NCBI GenBank assembly: GCA_021813195.1
Contig: JAKALI010000236.1
Span: 1 to 6,626, forward strand
Direction: 5' to 3'
DNA from: Pseudomonadota bacterium
Lineage (GTDB): Bacteria; Pseudomonadota; Alphaproteobacteria; Rhizobiales; Hyphomicrobiaceae
Length of the DNA stretch: 6,626 nucleotides
The position numbers and the translations under genes were made by a program. The notes beneath the pieces were generated by a model that searched no databases, was not told the origin of the DNA, and saw nothing but the letters and a program-made list of their open reading frames with translations. Each line of letters begins with the position of its first letter. The first letter of the stretch is position 1. Positions 1-5,371 of this stretch are shown here, piece after piece.

Positions 1-99
1 GCTTTCGGGGCATTTGACCCACAAATTGTCCGGCACTTCGCGCTTCGTCGTCAGGAAGCTGCGGATTTTTGGCCGGACGACGTTGTTGATCCAGTTCAC
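1..99 (-). CDS. accD: Acetyl-CoA carboxylase carboxyltransferase subunit beta, N-terminal fragment (runs off the left edge)
   Basis: AccD is the beta half of the carboxyltransferase of acetyl-CoA carboxylase. With AccA it moves CO2 from carboxybiotin to acetyl-CoA, giving malonyl-CoA for fatty-acid synthesis in the cytoplasm. Only 33 codons are present. They read M(GTG)[15 protein letters not shown] and later LWVKCPES, the familiar alphaproteobacterial AccD amino terminus. The GTG start is chosen because family members begin with this MNWI motif and because AAGGAG lies 10 nt upstream; a nearby ATG at 118 is out of frame. Oddity: the first Cys of the usual CxxC zinc-ribbon pair is present but the second position is Ser. 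It follows trpA on the same strand after a 178-nt gap. The rest of the gene lies outside the window. Confidence 0.9.
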   Translation of the reverse strand, partial: MNWINNVVRPKIRSFLTTKREVPDNLWVKCPES

Positions 100-109
100 G
101 CCGTTTGAG

Positions 110-115
110 CTCCTT
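110..115 (-). promoter_or_regulatory. Ribosome binding site of accD
   Basis: The minus strand carries AAGGAG here, 10 nt before the GTG at 99. It is the strongest Shine-Dalgarno match in the 178-nt trpA-accD gap and supports the GTG as the true start rather than the out-of-frame ATG at 118. Confidence 0.7.
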
Positions 116-277
116 CATCCTCACCAAACAGAAACCGCACGGCATACGCGCCACGCCGAGCAAGCAGCCCGCTCATGCACTCCACGCGGTCGCTTGCAAC
201 TTGTCTCGTTCAGCGCCGGCGCCTCGCGCCATGCCGCAACGGGTTAGTCTTGGCATACTACAACCAATTGGCCTGGC

Positions 278-1105
278 TCAGGTACCTTTCAAGGCCCCGC
301 TCAGTTGTGCCACCAGTTGTAGAACCCCCGACACGGTCGTGCCAGTGGCATTTCCATGCTCATCCAAACTGGCCGCAATGGCGCTCACAAGCGCAGACCC
401 GACAACGACCCCGTCAGCGAACTTCGCCAACTCATTGGCCTGCTTGGGTGTTTTTACGCCGAACCCGACGGCGACAGGGAGATCTGTGGCCCTGCGCAGT
501 TGGCTAACGTGGCCTGCGACGTCTTGGGCAACCGGAGCCGCCGCTCCCGTGATCCCCGTAATAGATACATAATAGACGAAGCCCGATGTATTGGCGAGTA
601 CGGCGGGCAGACGCTTTTCGTCCGTCGTGGGTGTGGCAAGGCGGATGAAATTCAGTCCACGGCCGATGGCCGGCAGACAGAGCTCCTCGTCGGCCTCTGG
701 CGGCACGTCGACCACGATCAGTCCATCGACGCCGGCCGCCACCGCATCATCGAGGAAGCGCTCATTGCCATACACGTAGATGGGATTGTAGTAACCCATG
801 AGAACGATCGGCGTCGCGTCATCCCGCCGGCGGAAGTCGCGCACCAACTGTAGCGTCTTGACCATGTTTTGCCCACCCTTCAGCGCGCGCTGAGAGGACA
901 TCTGTATTGCCGGACCGTCGGCCATGGGATCGGAGAACGGCATGCCGAGTTCGATGATGTCCGCGCCGGCACGCGGCAAACCATCAAGGATTTTGGCACT
1001 CGTGTCGTAGTCGGGATCACCCGCCGAAACGAACGTGACGAGTGCGGCGCGGCCCTCGGCTTTCAATTTGGCGAAGCAGGTATCGATGCGGGTCGGGTTC
1101 GCCAT
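278..1105 (-). CDS. trpA: Tryptophan synthase alpha subunit
   Basis: TrpA cleaves indole-3-glycerol phosphate to indole and glyceraldehyde-3-phosphate, and passes the indole through a tunnel to TrpB. The product is 275 aa, usual for the family, with a TIM-barrel pattern throughout. Both catalytic acids are visible: Glu52 in [10 protein letters not shown] and Asp63 in MADGP, equivalent to Salmonella Glu49 and Asp60. Thr186 in the SITGITGAA loop matches Salmonella Thr183. Phosphate-binding motifs GFGV (214-217) and VVGSALV (234-240) are intact. The frame extends upstream to a GTG at 1273. The ATG at 1105 is preferred because [15 protein letters not shown] matches normal TrpA amino termini, and AGGA lies 10 nt upstream. 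The gap to trpB is long (198 nt) for two subunits of one complex, which are often overlapping or nearly so. Confidence 0.97.
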   Translation of the reverse strand: MANPTRIDTCFAKLKAEGRAALVTFVSAGDPDYDTSAKILDGLPRAGADIIELGMPFSDPMADGPAIQMSSQRALKGGQNMVKTLQLVRDFRRRDDATPIVLMGYYNPIYVYGNERFLDDAVAAGVDGLIVVDVPPEADEELCLPAIGRGLNFIRLATPTTDEKRLPAVLANTSGFVYYVSITGITGAAAPVAQDVAGHVSQLRRATDLPVAVGFGVKTPKQANELAKFADGVVVGSALVSAIAASLDEHGNATGTTVSGVLQLVAQLSGALKGT

Positions 1106-1120
1106 CTCGTTGGAGTCCTG

Positions 1121-1132
1121 TTGTTGCAACAA
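1121..1132. repeat. Perfect 12-bp palindrome TTGTTGCAACAA upstream of trpA
   Basis: TTGTTGCAACAA is its own reverse complement and sits 15 nt upstream of the trpA ATG, just before the ribosome binding site. A short dyad like this can bind a dimeric regulator. As RNA it could form only a very small hairpin. No known regulator is assigned; pseudomonads control trpBA with the LysR-type TrpI, but nothing here identifies a TrpI site. It may be coincidence. Confidence 0.35.
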
Positions 1133-1160
1133 AGCGCCGTGCGGGCTGCGGGGTGCGTGC

Positions 1161-1189
1161 TCGGTACTGATGCGATCAACCGGCGTCAA
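1161..1189 (-). promoter_or_regulatory. Possible weak internal promoter for trpA-accD
   Basis: In the 198-nt trpB-trpA gap the minus strand has TTGACG (1189-1184), a good -35 element. TACCGA follows at 17-nt spacing (1166-1161), which is only a poor -10. The unusual gap length makes an internal promoter plausible, but the -10 is weak enough that this could be chance. Confidence 0.2.
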
Positions 1190-1303
1190 TTGGGCTTCTG
1201 GACGCCGGGTGCGATGGCTGGCCTGCCGGTGCCCTCGCGGATTGAAGTCGCAGCGCGATGCGCGCCGAGGCACGAGATGCCCGGCCTGCGGCCCTCGGGT
1301 GGC

Positions 1304-2545
1304 CTAGATCTTCAATCCCAGCGCCTTGGCCACGGTGAAGAGGTCTTTATCGCCACGTCCGCACAGGTTCATCACCAACAGATTATCCTTGGGAAGCGTG
1401 GGCGCGAGCTTCATCACGTACGCGAGCGCATGACTGGGCTCGAGGGCGGGGATGATGCCTTCCATCCGCGTGCAGAATTGCAGCGCCTCCAGGGCTTCCT
1501 GGTCCGTGATCGCAACGTATGTCACGCGCCCGATATCCTTGAGCCACGCGTGCTCTGGACCAACGCCGGGATAATCAAGCCCCGCCGAGATCGAATGGCC
1601 CTCGAGAATTTGCCCATCTTCGTCCTGAAGCAGATACGTGCGGTTGCCGTGCAAAACACCCGGCGAGCCGCCGTTCATCGATGCAGCGTGACCGTTTTCA
1701 ACGTCGAGGCCGTGACCGCCGGCTTCCACGCCGTAGATGGCGACCTGCGTGTCATCCAGGAACGGATGGAACAGACCAATGGCGTTCGATCCGCCACCAA
1801 TGCAGGCGACCAGCGTATCGGGGATGCGTCCTTCGGCAGCGATCATCTGCTCGCGCACTTCCTTACCGATGACCGACTGGAAATCGCGCACCATCGCCGG
1901 ATAGGGATGGGGCCCCGCTGCGGTGCCGATGAGATAGTAGGTGTCCGACACGTTCGTCACCCAGTCCCGCAGCGCCTCGTTCATGGCATCCTTCAACGTG
2001 CCTGCTCCGGCCGTGACAGGATTGAGTTTGGCACCCAACAGCTTCATGCGGGCGACGTTGGGGGCCTGCCGCTCCACATCGGTCGCGCCCATGTAGATTT
2101 CGCACGGCATACCATATTTGGCGCACACGGTTGCAACCGCGACGCCGTGCTGACCCGCACCCGTCTCTGCGATGATGCGCGCTTTGCCCATGCGCCGGGC
2201 CAGCAGGATTTGGCCGAGGCAGTTGTTGATCTTGTGTGAACCTGTGTGGTTCAACTCATCACGCTTGAAGTAGATGCGCGCGCCGCCCAATTCCGCGGTC
2301 ATGCGCTCGGCGAAATAGAGCGGGCTCGGCCGACCAGAATAGAATGTATTGAGACGATCGATCTCGGCCTGGAATGCGGGATCAGTTTTCGCCTCCTCGT
2401 AGGCCCGTTCCAGATCCAGGATCAGCGGCATCAGCGTCTCGGCGACGAACCGGCCACCGAAAAGTCCGAAGAAGCCTTTGTCGTCTGGCCCCGTACGGAA
2501 ACTGTTGAGCTTCGCCTCGGAACCCTTACTCGCCGTCGTCGCCAT
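1304..2545 (-). CDS. trpB: Tryptophan synthase beta subunit
   Basis: TrpB is the PLP enzyme that condenses indole with L-serine to give L-tryptophan, working as an alpha2-beta2 complex with TrpA. The product is 413 aa; an N-terminal extension of about 18 residues relative to Salmonella TrpB is common in alphaproteobacteria. The PLP lysine is Lys105 in HTGSHKINN. The catalytic glutamate is Glu127 in ETGAGQHG, the PLP phosphate loop is GGGSNAIG (250-257), and the Asp305 equivalent is Asp324 in [10 protein letters not shown]. The segment NLCGRGDKD has Cys395 where Salmonella has Ser377, the residue contacting the PLP ring nitrogen. The ATG start is supported by GGAAGAGG at 2557-2550, ending 4 nt before the codon. 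It is 75 nt downstream of trpF and 198 nt upstream of trpA. Confidence 0.98.
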   Translation of the reverse strand: MATTASKGSEAKLNSFRTGPDDKGFFGLFGGRFVAETLMPLILDLERAYEEAKTDPAFQAEIDRLNTFYSGRPSPLYFAERMTAELGGARIYFKRDELNHTGSHKINNCLGQILLARRMGKARIIAETGAGQHGVAVATVCAKYGMPCEIYMGATDVERQAPNVARMKLLGAKLNPVTAGAGTLKDAMNEALRDWVTNVSDTYYLIGTAAGPHPYPAMVRDFQSVIGKEVREQMIAAEGRIPDTLVACIGGGSNAIGLFHPFLDDTQVAIYGVEAGGHGLDVENGHAASMNGGSPGVLHGNRTYLLQDEDGQILEGHSISAGLDYPGVGPEHAWLKDIGRVTYVAITDQEALEALQFCTRMEGIIPALEPSHALAYVMKLAPTLPKDNLLVMNLCGRGDKDLFTVAKALGLKI

Positions 2546-2620
2546 GATGCCTCTTCCAATCTGTTTGGCAATCCGAGGAGTCGGTCAGCAACCCTGCTGC
2601 TGTCGCGTCAGCGCCTCTCT

Positions 2621-3286
2621 CTAGTTAGCGCCCTTCGCCGCGCGAAGAAAGCGGCGGATCATCTCGACGTCCTTGACGCCCGGTGCACGCTCGACCCCCG
2701 ACGACACGTCGACGATGTGAGCCCCGGTGCGGCGAATGGCTTCGGCGACGTTATCAGCATTCAGGCCGCCGGCGAGCGCGAAGGGCAGCTCACCCATCAC
2801 GGGTTCCAACACATGCCAGTCGAAAACAAGCCCGTTGCCACCGGGCAGATCGGCGTCAAGGGTGGGCTTGGCGTCAAACAAGATGATGTCGGCCAGGCGA
2901 TCAGGCGCGTGATAGGCCTTGCCCTTGACCGCATCATCCGACGAAGCAACAGAAACGGCCTTGATGAGCGGCCGGCCCCAGCGCGAACGGATATCCTCGA
3001 CCCGCGCGACACTCTCAGCCCCATGCAGTTGAATGAGATCAGGATCGATCTCATCCACGAGACGCGCAAGAGCCTCGTCTGTCGGATCGACCAGAAGAGC
3101 GACGGCGCGCACGCCCAGGTCGCGGGCGCAGGCCCTGAGTTCGCGAGCCTGCGCGAGGCTCAGATTTCGGGGGCTTTTGGGGAAGAACACAAGGCCGATG
3201 TAGTCGGCGCCGCCCTCTGCCGCCGCCGTGAGCGCTGCCCGATCCGTGATACCGCAGATTTTCACTTTTGCAGGGGTGCTAGTCAT
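2621..3286 (-). CDS. trpF: Phosphoribosylanthranilate isomerase
   Basis: TrpF converts N-(5'-phosphoribosyl)anthranilate to CdRP, the third step of tryptophan synthesis. At 221 aa it is a normal single-domain TIM barrel. Motifs in order: VKICGI with general-base Cys11, GLVFFPKSPR (31-40), LVDP (65-68), IQLHG (85-89), LFDAK with general-acid Asp138, GGNGLVFDW (149-157), LAGGLNADNV (171-180) and VDVSSGVE (192-199). It is a stand-alone gene, not fused to trpC. The ATG at 3286 puts VKICGI at the amino terminus as in most homologues, but it lacks a clear Shine-Dalgarno. An in-frame ATG at 3367 has GGAGG 10 nt upstream and would add 27 Arg/Pro-rich residues, which look non-native. The stop of a 44-codon frame overlaps this start as ATGA, so coupled initiation is possible. 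Confidence 0.96.
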   Translation of the reverse strand: MTSTPAKVKICGITDRAALTAAAEGGADYIGLVFFPKSPRNLSLAQARELRACARDLGVRAVALLVDPTDEALARLVDEIDPDLIQLHGAESVARVEDIRSRWGRPLIKAVSVASSDDAVKGKAYHAPDRLADIILFDAKPTLDADLPGGNGLVFDWHVLEPVMGELPFALAGGLNADNVAEAIRRTGAHIVDVSSGVERAPGVKDVEMIRRFLRAAKGAN

Positions 3287-3417
3287 GCCGAGAGTTTTAA
3301 CAGGAGGACTGCGCGCGCGCCCCGGCCGCTCGAACAGCGCGGATCGCATATCGCGGTGCCCGCGCATCCGCCCATCGCCTCCGGGCAATCTTGGCAAGCG
3401 TGAGTGTTAGGCTGCAC
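3283..3417 (-). CDS. Possible cysteine-rich 44-aa small protein or translational coupler between lapA and trpF
   Basis: This is a candidate only. A GTG at 3417, inside the end of the lapA-like gene in another frame, has GGAG 7 nt upstream. The frame runs 44 codons and ends in a TGA that overlaps the trpF ATG as ATGA. The peptide contains five Cys (positions 8, 11, 18, 24, 28), including CQDC, and a hydrophobic VLLLKL near its end. It has no Trp, so it does not look like a classical trp attenuation leader peptide. I do not recognise a family. In GC-rich DNA such a frame may be chance. What favours it is the combination of a well-placed ribosome site, the ATGA overlap, and the lack of a Shine-Dalgarno for trpF itself. 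Confidence 0.25.
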   Translation of the reverse strand: MQPNTHACQDCPEAMGGCAGTAICDPRCSSGRGARAVLLLKLSA

Positions 3418-3772
3418 TGCGCCGCTCCGGGGCGGGCAGCCCATGCTGAGAACTCTTGGCTACCGCGAGATCGCGTTCGCGAACCAGCCGGTCGGCTTCC
3501 TCGTGCCACCGCCGCGCTTCTGCGCCGCGCTTGCGCGCTTCGCGGCGGTGACGACGCTGGCCCCACCAGGTTGCCGTACCGCCCAGGATGACGCCTGCGA
3601 TCAAGGTGCCCAGAAGAACGACGTAGAGCGGTAGCGTCAGCACGAGTGCGGGCGCCTCGGGACGGAATGGATCAAGGTTGATATCCACAAGGTGCCGATT
3701 GGCGACGGCAAGCGTCACCAGCAGGACCGCGAGAGGTAGAACAACGATCACGCTCATGGTGCGTCCCAGCAC
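3407..3772 (-). CDS. LapA-domain (DUF1049) inner-membrane protein
   Basis: The product is about 121 aa and matches the LapA/YciS (DUF1049) plan. TM helix 1 is at about residues 6-25 (SVIVVLPLAVLLVTLAVAN). A short loop contains INLDPFRPEAP. TM helix 2 is at about 45-66 (TLPLYVVLLGTLIAGVILGG), followed by WWGQRRHRREARKR and a charged, probably coiled-coil tail rich in Arg and Glu. In Escherichia coli LapA works with LapB to control LPS assembly; the role in this lineage is inferred only from the family. The start is uncertain. GTG 3772 has GGAGAAGGG ending 8 nt upstream and is preferred. ATG 3796 would add 8 residues but has no Shine-Dalgarno, and ATG 3757 would shorten it by 5. It lies between ihfB and trpF, an arrangement common in alphaproteobacteria. 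Confidence 0.85.
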   Translation of the reverse strand: MLGRTMSVIVVLPLAVLLVTLAVANRHLVDINLDPFRPEAPALVLTLPLYVVLLGTLIAGVILGGTATWWGQRRHRREARKRGAEARRWHEEADRLVRERDLAVAKSSQHGLPAPERRSAA

Positions 3773-3780
3773 GTCGATGT

Positions 3781-3789
3781 CCCTTCTCC
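3781..3789 (-). promoter_or_regulatory. Ribosome binding site favouring the GTG start of the lapA-like gene
   Basis: The minus strand reads GGAGAAGGG here, 8 nt before the GTG at 3772. It lies inside the longer frame that would begin at ATG 3796, so it argues for the shorter GTG-initiated protein. Confidence 0.5.
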
Positions 3790-3827
3790 AGCGCATCGAT
3801 CACGAAAGACCAACAGCGCTCTCAACT

Positions 3828-3853
3828 GTCAGAGCAGTCGACGAACCTCTGAC
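3828..3853 (-). other. Stem-loop in the ihfB-lapA gap
   Basis: GTCAGAG pairs perfectly with CTCTGAC across a 12-nt loop that itself contains the palindrome GTCGAC. It starts 27 nt after the ihfB stop. No T-run follows on the minus strand, so it is not a standard intrinsic terminator. It could protect the ihfB mRNA end or be incidental. Confidence 0.35.
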
Positions 3854-3880
3854 CGCCCGAACGCTGCTTGCATGAGCCCC

Positions 3881-4177
3881 TCATTTCTTGGGGGCAGCGA
3901 CCCCGTTCAGCCGGTCGCGCAGCTCTTTACCCGTTTTGAAGAACGGAACGAATTTCTCTTCCACCGATACGAGCGAACCGGTACGCGGATTTCGCCCTTG
4001 GCGCGCCCCGCGATGCTTGACGGTGAACGCTCCAAACCCTCTCAGTTCGACACGATCACCGCGTGACAGGGCCTCGACGATCTCATCGAATACGACGTTG
4101 ACGATGCGCTCCACGTCGCGATGGTAGAGATGCGGGTTGGCGTCCGCGATCTTCTGGATGAGTTCCGACTTGATCAC
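3881..4177 (-). CDS. ihfB: Integration host factor subunit beta
   Basis: IhfB pairs with IhfA to form IHF, which bends DNA sharply in the nucleoid at promoters, origins and recombination sites. The product is 98 aa, typical for the family. It starts M(GTG)[25 protein letters not shown], the IHF-beta type of amino terminus. Residues 46-67 ([22 protein letters not shown]) cover the HU/IHF signature, with Pro64 in GRNPRTG being the intercalating proline at the tip of the beta arm. The tail ends in Lys-Lys. The GTG start is chosen by homology and by the GGGGG tract ending 5 nt upstream; the open frame to 4270 runs into the end of sppA and is unlikely to be used. It begins 28 nt after sppA, consistent with co-transcription. 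Confidence 0.95.
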   Translation of the reverse strand: MIKSELIQKIADANPHLYHRDVERIVNVVFDEIVEALSRGDRVELRGFGAFTVKHRGARQGRNPRTGSLVSVEEKFVPFFKTGKELRDRLNGVAAPKK

Positions 4178-4181
4178 GCCA

Positions 4182-4187
4182 TCCCCC
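4182..4187 (-). promoter_or_regulatory. G-rich ribosome binding site of ihfB
   Basis: The minus strand has GGGGGA just upstream of the ihfB GTG, in the 28-nt gap after sppA. It is an imperfect Shine-Dalgarno but the only one suitably spaced for the start that homology demands. Confidence 0.45.
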
Positions 4188-4205
4188 GAAAGGTCCTGTT
4201 TTTTC

Positions 4206-5174
4206 TCACTTTTCGGAAGGTTGCCAAACCGAGACCATGCCGTCAAGCCCCATCGCGGCACCGCCGGCAAGCCGATGAGCCAATTCGCTCAGCACCTGCG
4301 CATTGCCGCCCCAGACGCCAGTCCCCAGAGCCGCGATCGCCGCCCCCAGGCCGAAAGTACCTGCCTTCTCGGGCTTCCAATCCATGATTTTGAGATCCTT
4401 TTCGATCCCTTTCACATCTTCCAACCAGCGTCGCGCCTCGCGTTCGCCGCCGATCTCGTCCACGAGTTTCAGGCTCAGTGCCTCGCGACCGGAGAACACG
4501 CGGCCTTCTTGCAGGCCGGGAATGTCGGCGGACTTTACGCCGCGGCGCTGCTCCACGAGGCCAATGAACCACTGGTAGCCGTCGTTGATCATTTCAGCCA
4601 TGACGCGGCGGCCGCCTTCGTCCAACGGCTCGAAGGGCGAGGGTGACGCCTTCAGTTCGCCGCTCTTGACCTGATTCATCTTGATGCCGACCTTGCCCAG
4701 CAACTCGACGACCTCCGGCCATTGGACGATGACACCCACCGATCCCGTGATCGTATTTCCGCGCGCGACGATGTAGTCGGTGCCGAGTCCGACGATGTAT
4801 CCGGCCGATGCGGCGATCGTGCCGAACTGTGCAACAACGGGCTTCTTGGCCGCGACGGTGCGCAATTGCTCGAACAGGGCTTCCCCGCCCGTCGTCGTGC
4901 CCCCGGGACTGTTGACGAAGATGAGCAGCCCCGCGACTTTGTCGCTCTCCCCGATCTTACGTAGCATCTCGAGCTGATCACGATCGTCGGTGATTGTCCC
5001 TTCGATCGTCACCCGCGCGATATGTTTGGCCGCAAACAAACCGCTGGGATCATCGCCCCTGAGAGCGAGAGCCCCCAGCGCGATCACGAGACCCGCGATG
5101 CCCAGGCCGCGCCACAGCGTCAACCGCCGGCGTAGCATCCTGCGGTCAAGAACGGCCTCTGTTTCCTGCGACAT
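4206..5174 (-). CDS. sppA: Signal peptide peptidase SppA (S49 family serine protease)
   Basis: SppA is a membrane-anchored S49 protease that degrades cleaved signal peptides and other membrane-associated peptides. The product is 322 aa, the short single-domain type rather than the ~600-aa E. coli form. After a basic stretch ([12 protein letters not shown]) there is one membrane anchor at about residues 22-39. The protease domain follows, with VNSPGG (88-92), nucleophile Ser123 in [18 protein letters not shown] (142-151), and general-base Lys175 in [15 protein letters not shown]. The Ser-Lys spacing of 52 equals that in Bacillus subtilis SppA (Ser147/Lys199). The ATG at 5174 is supported by AAGGAG 10 nt upstream; the frame extends to 5228 without a better site. 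The gene sits between rpsA and ihfB on the same strand. Confidence 0.95.
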   Translation of the reverse strand: MSQETEAVLDRRMLRRRLTLWRGLGIAGLVIALGALALRGDDPSGLFAAKHIARVTIEGTITDDRDQLEMLRKIGESDKVAGLLIFVNSPGGTTTGGEALFEQLRTVAAKKPVVAQFGTIAASAGYIVGLGTDYIVARGNTITGSVGVIVQWPEVVELLGKVGIKMNQVKSGELKASPSPFEPLDEGGRRVMAEMINDGYQWFIGLVEQRRGVKSADIPGLQEGRVFSGREALSLKLVDEIGGEREARRWLEDVKGIEKDLKIMDWKPEKAGTFGLGAAIAALGTGVWGGNAQVLSELAHRLAGGAAMGLDGMVSVWQPSEK

Positions 5175-5184
5175 GCCAAAAGTG

Positions 5185-5190
5185 CTCCTT
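5185..5190 (-). promoter_or_regulatory. Ribosome binding site of sppA
   Basis: AAGGAG on the minus strand lies 10 nt before the ATG at 5174. It fixes that start over alternatives farther upstream in the same open frame. Confidence 0.7.
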
Positions 5191-5271
5191 CTGGATCCCC
5201 GATGCCGGCGCCGCGGTAGTCGGCCCATTCCTCAGAGCAAGGTTCGGGCCGCCGCGCGCACCGCGCGCATA

Positions 5272-5320
5272 GGGTTAAGAAAGCGGAAATGCGCGGCACC
5301 ATCAAGGCACCGCGCATTCC
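5272..5320 (-). terminator. Probable intrinsic terminator of rpsA
   Basis: On the minus strand GGAATGCGCGGTGCC, a TTGAT loop and GGTGCCGCGCATTTCC form a stem of about 15 pairs, with two G-T wobbles and one bulged T. It is followed by GCTTTCTTAA. It lies 51 nt beyond the rpsA stop and 110 nt before the sppA start. The stem is strong but the T tract is short and interrupted, so it may be a partial terminator or an mRNA 3'-end stabiliser that lets some transcription reach sppA. Confidence 0.65.
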
Positions 5321-5371
5321 CTGTGTTCTTGAATGAGACGCCGAGACCCACCTGCGTCCGACGGGACTGTA

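Noticed and set aside
218..230. Hairpin GGCGC-GAG-GCGCC in the trpA-accD gap
   Set aside because: Five pairs with a 3-nt loop are expected by chance at this GC content, and no T tract follows.
105..853. Several plus-strand open frames opposite the trpA-accD gap and trpA
   Set aside because: They overlap one another and the trpA coding strand, and have low-complexity Arg/Pro/Ser composition with no family resemblance.
1106..1273. Upstream in-frame extension of trpA to a GTG at 1273
   Set aside because: The added 56 residues are Arg/Pro/His-rich and unlike TrpA amino termini, while ATG 1105 has both homology and a ribosome site.
869..2239. A 456-codon plus-strand open frame opposite trpA and trpB
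   Set aside because: It is the mirror of strongly supported genes in GC-rich DNA. Its product is Arg/His-rich, shows no recognisable domain, and has no credible ribosome site.
2546..2620. Small inverted repeat CAGCA/TGCTG in the trpF-trpB gap as a terminator
   Set aside because: It has only five pairs and no T tract, and lies between genes expected to be co-transcribed.
2246..3403. A 385-codon plus-strand open frame opposite trpB and trpF
   Set aside because: It is also an antisense shadow, created by codon bias opposite TrpB and TrpF, whose catalytic motifs are unmistakable.
4178..4270. Upstream extension of ihfB into the sppA coding region
   Set aside because: IhfB proteins begin at the MIKSEL motif; the extension is the sppA end read in another frame.
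5174..5272. A promoter for sppA with TTGCTC as -35
   Set aside because: No acceptable -10 is found at 15-18 nt spacing, so I could not support it.
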